Source of the DNA: Stenogyne calaminthoides
Lineage: Eukaryota > Streptophyta > Magnoliopsida > Lamiales > Lamiaceae
DNA length: 64,000 nucleotides
Direction: 5' to 3'
Assembly (NCBI GenBank): GCA_037126765.1
Contig: JBBCBC010000009.1
Location: forward strand, 29,038,870-29,102,869
Of this stretch, positions 37,190-48,959 are shown in pieces; position 1 is the first letter of the stretch; each line of letters begins with the position of its first letter. Both the position numbers and the translations under genes were made by a program. The notes beneath the pieces were generated by a model. The model did no database searches. It was not told the origin of the DNA and worked only from the letters and a program-made list of their open reading frames with translations.

Positions 37190-39950
37190 GATGCAAGTGG
37201 CGAGCTCGTGTGGAAACTCTTTTGGTTACGCTTTCATTGGGGATGAGTAGTTCATCGGTCATGCTTGGGATGAGTATGTCTTCAAGGGGCTTCGTGAGAG
37301 AGCTCGGTGAGATCTTTTGCTTTCGGGATGAAGCGGTCTTGAAGATGGCTCATTGGAAGGCCAAATGGGATCTGCTTTCGGGATGAGTAGGTCTTCAGGG
37401 AGCTCGTCGTGAGAGGGCTTCGGTAAAAATCTTGTCGGGATGAACAAATCTTGAGAGATGGCTCGTTGGAAGGCGAATGGGATCTGCTTTCGGGATGAAA
37501 GCGGTCTTCAAGGAGCTTCGTGAGAGAGAGCTCGGTAGAATACTTCTCGGATGAGCATGTCTTTAGAGATGGCTCGTTGGAGGAGCTGAATGGGATCTGC
37601 GAGATGATGATGGGTCTTGAGGGAGCTCGTGAGAGAGAGCTCCAGAACTATCTTTGCTCGGGATGAGCAAATCATCGAGAGATGGCTCGTTGGATGGATG
37701 GGATCTGCTCATGGCGGTCTTCAAGGGAGCTTCGTGAGAGAGCTCAGAGAATATTGCTTTCGGAATGAGCATGTCTTTAGAGATGGCTCGTTGAAGACAA
37801 CCGGCTTGAGCAGTCTTCAAGGATGAGAGAGAGCTCGGAATCTTGGAAATGAAAGTCTTGAAGATGGCTATTTGGGAGAGAAGCGAATGGGATCTTGGGA
37901 TGAGCTTCTTGAGGAGCTCATGAGAGGAGTGCTTTCGGTAGAATCTTTTTCGGAAATGAAAGCGTGGTCTTCGAAGATGGCTTGTTGGAGAGGCCGAATG
38001 GGATCTTGCTTTCGGGATGAGCGGAGTCTTGAGGAGCTCATGAGAGAGTGGGAGAATACTACTCAAATGAACGAGACCTTCGAGATGGCTTGTTGGAAGA
38101 GCGACCGGATCTGCTTTCGGGATGAAAGCGGATCTTAAGGGAGCTTCGTGAGAGAGAGCTTCGATAGAATCTTGCTTTCGGAATGAAAGAGGTCTTTAGA
38201 GATGGCTCGTTGGAGAGGTATTTGAGGATCTGCTCTGGATGAAAGCGGGGTCTTCAGGAGCTCATGAGAGAGGCTTCGTTAGAATACTACTCGAAATGGC
38301 GCGGTCTTGAAGATGGCTCGTTGGAGAGGCAAGAATGGGATCACTTCCGGGATGAAAGCGGAGTCTTGAAGGAGCTCATGAGAAGAGCTTCGATAGAATC
38401 TTTGCTTTCGAAATGAGCGGTCTTGAGATGGCTCGTTGGAAAGGCCCGAATGGGATCTGCTCGGGATGAAGCGAGGTCTTGAGGAGCTTCGTGAGAGAGA
38501 GCTTCGGTAGAATCTTTGCTCAAAATAAGCGGTCTTTAGAGATGGATAGTTGGGAGAGCCGGGGGATCTGCCGGGATGAGCAGCGTCTTCAGGGGGAGCT
38601 CATGAGAGAGCTTGGTAGAATCTTTTGCTTGAAATGAAGCGGGTCTTGAGAGATGGCTCGTTGGAAGAGCAGAATGGGATCTGCTCGGGATGAAAGCGGT
38701 CTTCCAGGAGCTTCATGAGAAGCTTCGGTAGAATCTTGTCGGAATGAAGCGTTCTTGAGATGGCTCGTTGGAGAGAGTCGGATGGGATCACTTTCGGGAT
38801 GAAAAGTCTTCAAGGGAGCTCGTGAGAGAGCTCGGTAGAATCTTGCTTTCCGGAATGAAAGCGGTCTTGAAGATGGCTCATTGGAAGAGCCGGGTGGATC
38901 TGCTCGGGATGGCTTGGTCTTCAAAGGCTCATGAGAGAGAGCTCGGTAGAATCTTTTCGAAATGAAAGCGGGTCTTGAAGATGGCTCGTTGGAGAGAATG
39001 GGATCTGATTTCCGGGATGGCCCAGTGTCTTCAAGGAGCTTCGTGAGAGAGGCTCGGTAGAATCTTGCTTTCCGGAATGAAGCGGATCTTGAAGATGGCT
39101 CGTTGGAGAGAGTCGGATGGGATCTGCCTTTCGGGATGAAAGCCCGCGGTCTTCAAGGGCTTCGTGAGAGAGCTAAAGAATAGTCTTTTAAGCGGATCTT
39201 GAAGATGGCTCGTTGGATGAATCTGGATCTTCCGGGATGAAGGGGTCTTCAAAGCTCATGAGAGAAGGCTTCGGTAGAATCTTTACTTTCGAAATGAGTC
39301 TTGAAGATGGCTCGTTGGAAGGCCCGGGATGGGATCTGCTTTGGCCAGTGTTGAGGAGCTCATGAGGAGCTCGGTAGAATCTTTCTTTCGGAATGGCGGT
39401 CTTGAAGATGAAAGCGGATGGGATCGTTGGCGGCTCTTCAAGGGATGAGAGATCTCGGTAGAATCTTTATTCGGAATGAGCAAGTCTTGAATATGGCTCG
39501 TTGGAAGGCCGAACTTGGATCTGTTTGAAGCGGTCTTCAATCGTGAGAGAGAAATCTTACTTTCGAAATGAATTGAAGATGTCGTTGGAGAGATCTGCTC
39601 GGGATGAAGCGGTCTTCAAAGGCTCATGAAGAGAGCTCGGTAGAATCTTTACTTTCGAAATGATAGGGCTTGAAGATGGCTCGTTGGAAAAAGCTATGGG
39701 ATCTTCTCGGGATGGGAAGGATCTTCAAGGAGCTTCGTGAGAGAGAGGCTCGGTGAATACTTCTCGGAATGGCGTCTTGAATTGGCTCGTTGGAGAAGGC
39801 ATGGGAATGATTCTTTAAAGGCGGCTTCGTGAAGATTCTTTGCTTTCGGAATGGCGAGTTGCCTTCGTTGGAAGAGCCGAATGGGATCTACTCGGGATGA
39901 AAGCGGGTCTTGAGGCTTTTGAGAGAGAGCTTTGTATTTGACATGAATGG
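37190..39950. repeat. Tandem array 5, ~112-base unit, ~24 copies
   Basis: GATGGCTCGTTGG recurs about every 112 bases from 37343 to 39868. The unit also contains GATCTGCTTTCGGGATGA, GGTCTTCAAGGAGCTTCGTG and AGAGAGCTCGGTAGAATCTT. Copies differ mainly by short gaps at CTTTCGG/CTCGG and TTCGTGAG/CTCATGAG. It is the longest array in the window. Confidence 0.92.
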
Positions 39951-42114
39951 GCAAATGATTGCGGTATGTTGCCTTGAGCTCCCATGATAATTTTCTTTTA
40001 TTTCAACCATGGGCTATGTTTCCATGATAATCATTGTGTCGTTTCATAACGTCAATCATGTAAGGTGATTCTCGATTTGAGTGTACTCCATTCGCATTTC
40101 CTAACTTGGAGGTTTTTCCAATGCAGGAGTTGGGAGCAATTCCAAGTTATGTTCATGTTTCCGACAGAGAAAACTAAACATCGTAATGGTTTGACAAATA
40201 TGATCTATGCTACACAATTTGGCCAACACTTTACATTTGCTACCCAAAATCAATTCCTCGACAACAAAAAACATGCATTTTAGTGAATGGTAATTATCAA
40301 GTACAACATGTTCAATTTATAGTGCTCTAATTTATTGAGCAATTTCTCGTAGAGAAATGAAGTCAGCATGATTCTTTTAAGCGTTTAATCCAAAGAAATG
40401 GTATATGCGACATTATACACTAATTCGAGAAATGAATATTCATGTATGAATTTAAATTATCAAATTAATGATGTAAGGGAATTCACAATTCACCAATTAT
40501 CTTTTAGCCTTTTAATGTATAATGAAAATATACGCGAAATATGATATATTAAAGGGAGATAATAGAATAAACTCACGATGAAGTGAAAGCGAAAGAATTT
40601 GCTTCGTAGATTAACTTTTTTCATTTCTCGAGACTCGGAAATCTTTCGTGTAATGGACTTTACCGAGCTGCTGCTCTTTCTTATTTTATTCGAACAAAGA
40701 ATTCGGGCCCAAAAATTAATTCCAGCAAAAAGGAATTGGCCCAACACTTTTTTAAAAACCTGCAGTTTTCTTTTATAAAAGGCCCAATAATTTATTATCT
40801 GGGCCCAACCAATAAAAATTAGGTCAGGCCCCGAAGAACATGTACCCTTCTCATTTCCCGCGGTAGAAAATCTTACTGTACGGGCGCCGCAAACTTTGGT
40901 TTCTGTGCGGGTCGGCGGTGGAGCTAGGGTGATGGTTGTGAACGGAGATGGACGGCGATGAGAGTGGCAGCGGCGCTGGCTGTGTGTGCCGTTGGCTGAT
41001 TTTTGGGGTGTCGATTTCAGACGACAGCGTCGGTGGCTTGTGGATTCGCCGATTTTCAAAGAACTGTGGCGCGGCCAGGATAACACAGCAGCGGTGCGGT
41101 GCGATTCTTTTCGGTGGTGAGCGTGAGCGCCTTTGTAGGCGATGGGGTTGATGGACTCTGGGCAGAGCAGTCCAAATAGGCTGCGATGTGGAATCGGCGT
41201 CGTGCACCAGGTGAACGGCGAATCGCAGTGGCACCTTCTGAGGAGCCTATGGGTACGAAGCTCGCGGTGGTGCAACGGTTGAGTTTGAGGCAGGGGTGCT
41301 CCGATCTGGAGCGGTCTGTGGTTACGGCGGTGAGGCGAGACTTTCGGCGGTGCCGGCTTCTTTGGGACCAAAGCGGAGGTGCGATGAGCAAAAACTTGCA
41401 GGGAAACAGTAAGGGGTTAGGCTGCTTTTTAGTTTCAGATCCTAGGATTGGGTTTCAAAGACATTGGTATGGTTTCTCATCGCAACTTCATGGCGGGTGA
41501 TGTTAAAATTTGTGTGATGATATAGGGAAATAAATGGAAATGAAACAGAGAGATTTTTGTATTAAAGAAAAAAAAACTAGATGGCACCAGATTTTTATGC
41601 GTATAAGAAACAATTGATGTTTGATGTGTAAAAGAATGAGAAAGCTATGTAGGAGCTGATTTTTGTGGGTTTTTGGATTCGTATATGTGTTGGGTTTGTT
41701 CGTTGAGAAACAGGATTTGGGATTTCAGTTTTCTATATGAGAGCAGGCTGCTCAAATTGATTTTGTTTTTCTATACCAGCAAAAGAGTTGCTGCACGAAT
41801 TTTGGAAAGATCTATGGCAAAGATGAAGATTTGGGTTTGAGGTTGTAGTTGTAGAAATAAGGATTTTAGTTTCGAGATGTTTTCTGGGTTTCTTGGTTTG
41901 GGAATTTGAAGATTCAAGTGTTTCAGACTTGAAGGTTTGAAGATGGAGTTTGAAGATTTGAAGATTTGAAGATTTTTAGGTGTTCTTGATGAATAGTAAG
42001 TGTTCATCAAGATTTTCTTTGAAGATTTGAAGATGAAAATGGGAAGTTCTTGAGATCTTTCGAACGGTAAACATAGTTTGATTCTTAAAGAAAGACTTTC
42101 TTCTAAATAATAAT
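39951..42114. other. Unique interior of the tandem-array element
   Basis: 39951-40800 is AT-rich with nothing recognised. 40850-41480 is GC-rich and open in several frames on both strands, the longest being 40490-41371 on the minus strand (293 codons, rich in H, P, R, S). No domain is recognised, and openness in several overlapping frames points to base composition rather than a gene. 41500-42114 is low-complexity with GAAGATTTGAAGATTT repeats near 41940-42030. A captured host-gene fragment in the GC-rich part is possible but unproven. Confidence 0.55.
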
Positions 42115-42759
42115 TATTGTGTACTAAAATATCGGATTAAGAATAATGTAGATGTGACTATTTGATTCTAACAACACAAACAAGTAAATAATCGTGAATA
42201 ATCGAACAAGAAGACTCTTGAGTTCTTCCCTTAAATTTGGTTTTGGTATATATGACGAAAATGAGAGCAAGATCGAGAGGATCTCAGTCCTTTACAATGA
42301 GGGGTGTGGTCCTCTATTTATAGAGGACCAACCCTAAAAGCTAAAATATTATGTAATTCATCTTGACTCTTTATCGTAGGGTTTTATTACAACCGTTGAT
42401 CTAAACAGTAAAACTTTATCTATTATATATATATTTTACATCAAATGCTCTTGTCATGTCTCGTAAAGTAGACGTCGGTTCCTGACTTCGCCGGATTATC
42501 TTCTCGTGCTGTGCTTGTCGGTTTTGCTCGTGGAGCGATCTCGGGGGAGGTCGCCCGTGGGGCGACCTCTCCTCAGATAGTCTTTACTCTTCTTTTTCCG
42601 ACCTCGCCTATGGGTCGTCCTCGAGGGAGGTCGCTCGTTAAGGTGAGGTTGGTCCTCTGTCGGGTCGGTCCTCTGTCGAGTCGGGTTGATTCGGGCCTAA
42701 GTGGGCCCTGCTGACGTGTCGGATACAGGCACATATCCAGTTTGATTTGTGCTACAACA
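42115..42759. repeat. Right LTR of the tandem-array element
   Basis: Collinear with 33468-34092; ends GTGCTACAACA and is followed by GAAGG. The palindromic TATA-like site lies at 42308-42329. Confidence 0.8.
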
Positions 42760-42817
42760 GAAGGTGATTATGTTGATCAAACTATAGTCATTAATCTTTT
42801 CATTTGTTCACACTAAC

Positions 42818-44810
42818 CGCCGTTGGTCCCAAGAAACGAGTGCTTTACACGCCAGATGGGGAATACACGTGTTCGGTGTTTTTAAAACTTTTTTCTTCTT
42901 CGAGGCTACCACGATAATCCTCAAGATTAGGTTCGGTAAGCGCGATCGCTTCCGAGTCGTCTCATCGAGACCGCGGATCCCGAGTCGCTTTCGGATATCT
43001 CGATAATCCCAACCGAGTCCTCGAGTGTCGAGAGATCCCGAGTTGCTTGGATCGATAACTAACTTATTGAATCCTCGAGAAGAGAGTTCGGTTTGATAAC
43101 TATCTCTGTTCTAGCTACTCAACCGTCTTGAAGGATGGTTGGCCCTTTAGATTATACTCGTTTTTTTCTTTCTTTAAAAACCTTCCTATGAAATAGTGAT
43201 TAGGCCGTGATTCACTTATGCAACTTCAAAGGGATTGATTCCAATCAATATCGATGAAAAGTATGCTTTCAAAATAAGTCAACGCAAATGCTTAAGACGA
43301 GATAAAGGCAATAAAGAACACATCAATTATAGTGGTTCGAGACTCGCCTCCTACGCCCACTCTCTCCGACTCTTAGAGAAATTTACTATCAACTTCGAGC
43401 TTTTCGACTACCTCGTAGTTTACTTTACTCAACTCGTACTGAGTTTTCGATACTTCCCACGTGGTTTTACTTACTCAACCCGACCTTGAATTTTACGACT
43501 ACCTCCTCGTAGTTTACTTACTCAATCATACACAAGCTTTCGGGACTACCCTGTAAGCTTACTAACTTCTCCTCTAGAGTTTTTACTACTCTTTCGTAGT
43601 TTACTAACTTCTTTACAACTCTTTCTCCAACAAACACACTCCAACTACCTTCTCAAGGGTTTTGGGGGTTTCTGGTTGGTTTCAACTAGATGATATATCA
43701 TTTCTGATGAAGCACAATCTGAGGGTTAGATATCTCGACATTGAAAAACTTTGGATAAATCTTATCAAGCTAGGCTTAGTATAGTGAGCTCTTTCAATAT
43801 CGAAGCACTTGGAAAATTCTAAGTTTTTTCGAAAGTGCTTTCACTTTTTGAAGAATAAGTTTGAGCTCTTTGAAAGGCGTATAAATTTCCCGAACCTTAC
43901 AATGTAGAGGGTCACCATTATTTATAGGCATACACCAAGGTCACTCTTAAAAACTATCCGTTGGAGAGATAACCGTGAGTTCCTCTTATGGTGTGTGAAA
44001 ACGGCTATATTTAGGGTTTGAAACTCTCTAACACGTTTTAAGCAATAACCTTTCATGTAGCCAGGTCTTCACTTTTTTGCGCTGGAACTTTTGTACATCC
44101 GACATCTTTTTCAGACGACACATCCTTTGTCGATTATCGTCGGTATAGTGCGATGTCGTCTTCCTCTTTTTGACTTTTTGTCTCCGAAGCAAAGGTAGAC
44201 ACCTTCAACCTTTTCTTTTGGTTACAAACTCGAGTTTGATATAACCTTAACAACAACTTCGACTTAGTTCTTTTTTCATGCGTTTGAATGTCTTGACAAT
44301 ATCTAACTTCTTAAGGAATCGCGATCTTCTCGATGTTGCATCCTTCGATAGATATTATCGATTGCCTCCGGAACACTTAGGTTCATCTTGAGCATTCAAG
44401 ACATTCTTGAGTCTTCGATTCATGTGCCTTCATATTCTTGATCTTCATTTCTTGATCTTCGTTACGTCTTGTGAGTCTTACGAGTCTTCGGGTCTTCGAA
44501 TCTTTGTAGTTTATCTTGACCGATGTCTTGAGTCTTCGTCTTGAGTCTTGTTATCAAGATCATCTCGAAGTCTTCAGTATCTCAGTTTCATCTTGAAACT
44601 TCGGATACTTCAGAAACATACTGAGTTCTTCAGAGTCTTCAGAACCTATCCAAAACTATATCTGCTGACTATACATTTCGCAGATAACATCCTGAATACT
44701 CTAAAACTGAATCCTGACTCAACTATCAAGATCATTATGAACATGTCATACTTAGGGGTTTTGGGATCTTAATCAAAATCATATATCTTTATTAAATTCA
44801 TCTCCCAACA
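42818..44810 (-). repeat. 3' LTR of element B
   Basis: It is collinear with 55437-57446. Its left edge reads CGCCGTTGGTCCC where the other copy reads TGTTGGTCCC. TATA box on the minus strand at 43920-43926. Compared with the 5' LTR, this copy has many CG or CCG where the partner has CTG or CAG. Confidence 0.9.
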
Positions 44811-44824
44811 ATTTCCCCCTTTTT
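44811..44824 (-). other. Polypurine tract of element B
   Basis: The minus strand reads AAAAAGGGGGAAAT directly before the 3' LTR, the same as in A'. Confidence 0.92.
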
Positions 44825-45258
44825 GATGATGCCAAAACCTATCTTGTTACAAACATATAACCTATACTCAGGTTTCAGTTTATCCTATTACAAGATTGGT
44901 TGTCTCTCAACAATTTAAATCAGAGAATCTCCCAACAATTTCAGAGTTTCTCAACAGTTTAATAATTTCTTCAGTAATGAATCTTCTTAAATAGTTCATT
45001 ACTAAATACTTAAACACTTTCCCAAATTCGCATAATTTCCCCGTATCATCATACATTCAGTATATCAAAATAAAAGACATGTAAATAAGATAATGAGATA
45101 TTATCTTTTGAGCATAATGATAAATCTTCATTGATGATGAGTATACCATTACAGATTACAATGAGTTTATCAACAAAATCAAAAAGACAAAAAATTTAAA
45201 GATTACAGAATCTTCTGAGTCTTCAGTCTTCAGATTTGGCTCTTCAGTCTTCTGCTCT
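44825..45258 (-). other. 3' untranslated part of element B
   Basis: AT-rich, noncoding, between the stop of the third gene and the polypurine tract. Nothing else seen. Confidence 0.6.
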
Positions 45259-46110
45259 TCAGTTTGCTTCATTCTCAACTTCATCAGTGGGCACCTCCAG
45301 ATCGAACATTCCGAAGAATCTCTTCTTCAGCTCATTTCTTTCCTTGATGATGTCTGGACTATTTCCTGTTAGACCCAACTGACCAGCATACTGAGCAATC
45401 TCTTGAGTAATGGCCTTTTCATTCACCAAGCCATTATCAAGTCTTGGAGGAGAATAGGAATATGGACCAGGGGCTACTATCTGTACCTCTCCTTCATCCG
45501 CAAGGTTAATCCAGCTCTGTAGATACTTTGGATAGAAGGTAAGGAGATACTCAATGAATGCTTCATTCTGATCTGAGCCTTCCCCTCTCCATTCCCTGAG
45601 AACATCATAATTGAACCAGAAGGTTCTCTTGACTTCTTCCCACATATCGTTGAGTTTAATGGGCATCCATTTATCAACGTGGGGCCACTTTAGCGATTTT
45701 GATGTTCCTTTCCTCTTGCTCGAAAACTTCCTGAATTCACTCATTCGCTTCTGCTCTTCGTCTATCTTCTTTCTGATCACAGATGCTCCTGAGACCGAAG
45801 CAGCAGCTTCCTTAGCTTGTTCCATTTGGAGTGTCTTCAGAGCATTTCTAGTATTTAAGACTTTCATCTGAGGTTGAGACTCAGATTCTTCTTTCTCTTC
45901 ATCATCCAGAATCAGCTTTCTCTGGATTGGCTTAGAAGCCTTTGCACGCTTGCTTTCAGGTTGAACAACACCCGAGGCTTTCCTCTTCATAGGCATTTCA
46001 GCAGCAGCCTGGCTTGTTCCAACCTTTGCTTTAGCACTCAGTTTTTCTTTTGACACATCAAGCATGGTTTGCTTAGAAACTTCGTGTAGATGTGCTTCTC
46101 CACCGAGCAA
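45259..46110 (-). CDS. Third gene (ORF3) of element B, open C-terminal part
   Basis: 283 codons open on the minus strand, ending EVPTDEVENEAN at 45259. The first half is lysine-rich with two nuclear-signal-like clusters (PMKRKASG, ESKRAKASKP) and an acidic patch (DDEEKEESES). Then comes a predicted coiled/helical region (EEQKRMSEFRKFSSKRK) and a compact C-terminal domain with KWPHVDKW, FWFNYDVLREW, FIEYLLTFYPKYL. There is no membrane span. The true start is not here: upstream pieces continue to 48826, and the frame breaks at about 46110, which is where the clean sequence patch ends. Confidence 0.75.
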   Translation of the reverse strand: MLGGEAHLHEVSKQTMLDVSKEKLSAKAKVGTSQAAAEMPMKRKASGVVQPESKRAKASKPIQRKLILDDEEKEESESQPQMKVLNTRNALKTLQMEQAKEAAASVSGASVIRKKIDEEQKRMSEFRKFSSKRKGTSKSLKWPHVDKWMPIKLNDMWEEVKRTFWFNYDVLREWRGEGSDQNEAFIEYLLTFYPKYLQSWINLADEGEVQIVAPGPYSYSPPRLDNGLVNEKAITQEIAQYAGQLGLTGNSPDIIKERNELKKRFFGMFDLEVPTDEVENEAN

Positions 46111-48826
46111 ACTTTAACTTCTCGGAAGCTTCGGACTTCTTTTTAAGGCTTTGGCTAAATTATACATTTCAAATCTTTTTGAGCCTTCTTCTCCAAAGTG
46201 CGTGTCATGAACTTTACGAGGTCTTCACCTTCCTTTTCCCTTCTTCTTGCACTGTAATTTGGAAGAAGTCCGGAGAGTGTTGTGTCCATGTGATATTGCT
46301 CTTTGCTCACACAAATCTCTCTCTTTATCGATCTTGTTAAATCTTCCAAATTCGCTTAGATGGTTCTTGGCCACGAAAATTCTTCGATAAGTGGGCAAAG
46401 CGTCGAAGAGTGCTTCCTTGAACATCTCTGTCATCTTGGTCATGAGCATTGAGCTCATTTCCTCAACAACAGACTTTATCAAAGACCTCATTCTTTTTAC
46501 GCGGTTTCTCCTCTAGAAATCGAGAACTCTCCCCAAGCGTTTACCTTGATTCATCACTTAACTCGGCCTTAACTCCCTCCAAACTTCTCATTCAAATTTT
46601 TCTTCCATGGAGGTCATCCGGGTGGTCGAGTGTTTTGAATTTGCACCAGCTCAAGAGTGACTAAGACTTTCCATCTTTTGAGCTTGATTGACCAACGTCT
46701 CTTCCATCTCGAGCAATTTTGATCATCATTGGCTCAACCTTCTCAAGTTTCTCCATTAAGGAGTGAGATCAATCTCGGGAATCTTCTGCACCTCTGTCTT
46801 TGTCGATCATCCCGTGCCTCGGCCCCCCGAGCTCCGATCTCCAACCGAGCCTCGATCACATTTATCGAACAATTGAGTTAAAGATAGGACTTTTCAAGAA
46901 CTTTGGCATAATTGTTAATAGTGCCAAAAGGTACCAAGAGTTCTAACTTCAAATCGAGGTTGACCAATTTCGGAGTTGATCAACAATGAAGTCTCCTTTT
47001 CCATCTCGAGACTAACTTCTCAACATCTCTATGTTGGTCTCCATCTCCATCTTTAGATTTGTCTCCCGCTTCCGGGGCACTCAACTTCAGTTGCTCTCCT
47101 TTTCACCAACTTCTTTCTCGAACCGGCTCATCAAAATTGGAGTTTTTCATCCCGAGCTTTGTCCTCACGAATCTGAGAAGTCGGTCAGGAAGGTCGTCTC
47201 CTCATTCCACCAATCTTCCGCTTCAATGCAAATAATATCAAGCATCTCGGGAAGAGTCTCATTGAGGATGAATCTGATCGTCATAATCAAGAAAACATCT
47301 TGCAGATCGAGGTATGAGCCGAGCTCGGGGTAGCGTCAAGAATGAACCGTTCCTTGCTTTCATCCACTCGCCTTCTTCAAATTTAAGCTCTTCTTCCATC
47401 TTGGGCTCTCTCGGTTCGGTTGAAACATCTGCTAAGGGATCAAGAAGTAGATCACTCAGAGCTCATTAAGAATATTCTCGCTCCCGCCCTCAAAGAACAT
47501 CTCGGTTTGTGCGGCAGTCCTCGGTTTGCATCTGAGTGGGTTCTGAGGCTGGTGCTGCATATCCTCGGTTTGAATCTGAGTTGGCTCGTCTGTTGTCGAG
47601 CTGCACATCTTGGGATCGACTCGAGCCGGCTCCTGGTGTCTGAGCCTCGCATATCTGAGGTAGGCATCTCCGAGCTCTGAGCTCCTTTAAAAATTTCTGA
47701 GAAATTTTATCCGAATCCCAGCGATGTCTCGAGCACCTCGAGAAGACCTGCTCCTCCGGTCGATCCTGTGTCCTCGAGATAACTGAGCCAACACTTTCGT
47801 AATGGTGAACTCGAAAGTGTTTGGTGCTCCGGTTGAATCTCGTCAGAATCACTTTCATCTTCATCGGTGAGAACCACCAATCTTCTGCGTTTTGGAGCAA
47901 GATCCTTTAGTTTCAACATTTTTGCTCCCTGCTCCATCTTTGCCTCCAACAAAACCTTCTCCCTGGTTTGTTGAGTCTTTTTTCAAATTATAATCGGTGA
48001 TTCAACCTTCTTTTCTCTCTTCCCGATGGATGACCGCTTTTGCAAAGAATGGGTTTAAAGAGAATTTTGGACTTAGGGAATGGGGTCGAATTGGAGAATA
48101 TATCATCCTCCTCTCTGCACATCTCCAAAATGTAGGCAATTTTGGTGGCATGGTGGATCTTGCCTTTTATTGAGATCGCCCCGTCAACCTTCTTCAAAAC
48201 TTTGGTTCGCTTTCACTCACCGTCTTGCAGATCGAAATTTCCCCCGGTTGAAGTCGGTGGTGGGTGAGGCCTCTATCGCCGCCATCAGTTTGAGCTTCGG
48301 GGTACTGATCTGCTCAAAACTCCCCGCAAGACTCATGATGCATTTACTCACAATATCCATCAATACACGATATTGTGGCTTTAAGTGCCTCTTATGCAAT
48401 GTCGCCTCAAACTTAACAGGATTCTCAGCAATCCTATCTAAGTATTCCTGCTCTCTACCCGACATATACATCGTAGGATCCTCTCCTCTATCACAGAGCT
48501 CAAAAACATCATTCGATTTTTTGGGGTTATGTACAAATCCCTTTCAAAATCGACGTATTTTGGACGAATGCTCTAAGTGTGATACAATGTCGAAGAATAC
48601 ATATGATCCTCTTCATCTACCTTCAAGTTATAGATGAATTCGATTACCTCTTTTCGCAAACTCCCAGGTGCAGTCGGTTTATGACTAGTTGGGTGAGTTT
48701 AGCCAGTCGAATCATATGCAGAGCCTCCTCTTCCGGCTTTGAGTTGGTTTTGCTTTCGAGTGAAATAACGAACTCGTACCACGGCTTGTTGGTTTCGGCT
48801 AATCTCTCGAACAAGGTTGGAGCCAT
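46111..48826 (-). pseudogene. Third gene (ORF3) of element B, N-terminal two-thirds, broken
   Basis: It starts MAPTLFERLAETNKPWYEFV at 48826. Pieces follow in changing frames: EQEYLDRIAENPVKFEATLH and MDIVSKCIMSLAGSFEQIST (about 48470-48217), KKVDGAISIKGKIHHATKIA and EMCREEDDIFSN (about 48190-48050), PKRRRLVVLTDEDESDSDE (about 47900), VVEEMSSMLMTKMTEMFKEA (about 46480). Layout: N-terminal globular part, basic/acidic linker, helical part. This kind of protein is often labelled 'putative plant transposon protein' in databases; I infer that resemblance from memory and could not test it. Confidence 0.65.
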
Positions 48827-48950
48827 TTTAGAGATTGATTTTAGAAGTGAAGCTTTAGGGTTTAGGAATTTCTGGGCAAGGGGATTTTTATTTGCAGAGG
48901 ATTTGGAATGAAGGGTTTAATAAAATTTTGGCTTGAAAGGCTTCTTAGGG

Positions 48951-48958
48951 TATATATA
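48951..48958 (-). promoter_or_regulatory. TATA box of the third gene, element B
   Basis: The minus strand reads GCTATATATACCC about 125 bases before the ATG at 48826. The leader between is A/C-rich and typical of plant 5' UTRs (for example AAACCCTAAAGCTTCACTTC). It argues for a separate transcript. Confidence 0.6.
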
Positions 48959-48959
48959 G

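Larger units (their letters stand above)
33468..42759. mobile_element. Non-autonomous LTR element loaded with tandem arrays
   Basis: Two collinear direct repeats (33468-34092 and 42115-42759) start with TGTACTAAAATATC-type sequence and bound an 8.0-kb interior. GAAGG flanks both sides (33463-33467 and 42760-42764) if the termini are placed as given. The interior shows no gag, protease, integrase or RT. It holds five different tandem arrays and a 2-kb unique part. I found no clear primer site or polypurine tract, so the strand is not assigned. Large LTR elements without genes are known as LARDs. Confidence 0.75.

Noticed and set aside
34270..39950. Regular repeats as a possible CRISPR array
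   Set aside because: Repeats are contiguous without unique spacers, units differ between arrays, and the context is a plant LTR element.
37259..39954. Several minus-strand frames of 60-170 codons
   Set aside because: They are shadows of the 112-base tandem array, all reading the same SHLKT/SSRADPI unit.
40490..41371. 293-codon minus-strand gene
   Set aside because: It is rich in H, P, R and S, several other frames on both strands are also open, and its C-terminal part runs into AT-rich noncoding sequence. No family recognised.
45259..48826. Retroviral envelope gene after pol
   Set aside because: No signal peptide, membrane span or fusion-like hydrophobic segment; the protein is basic and charged.
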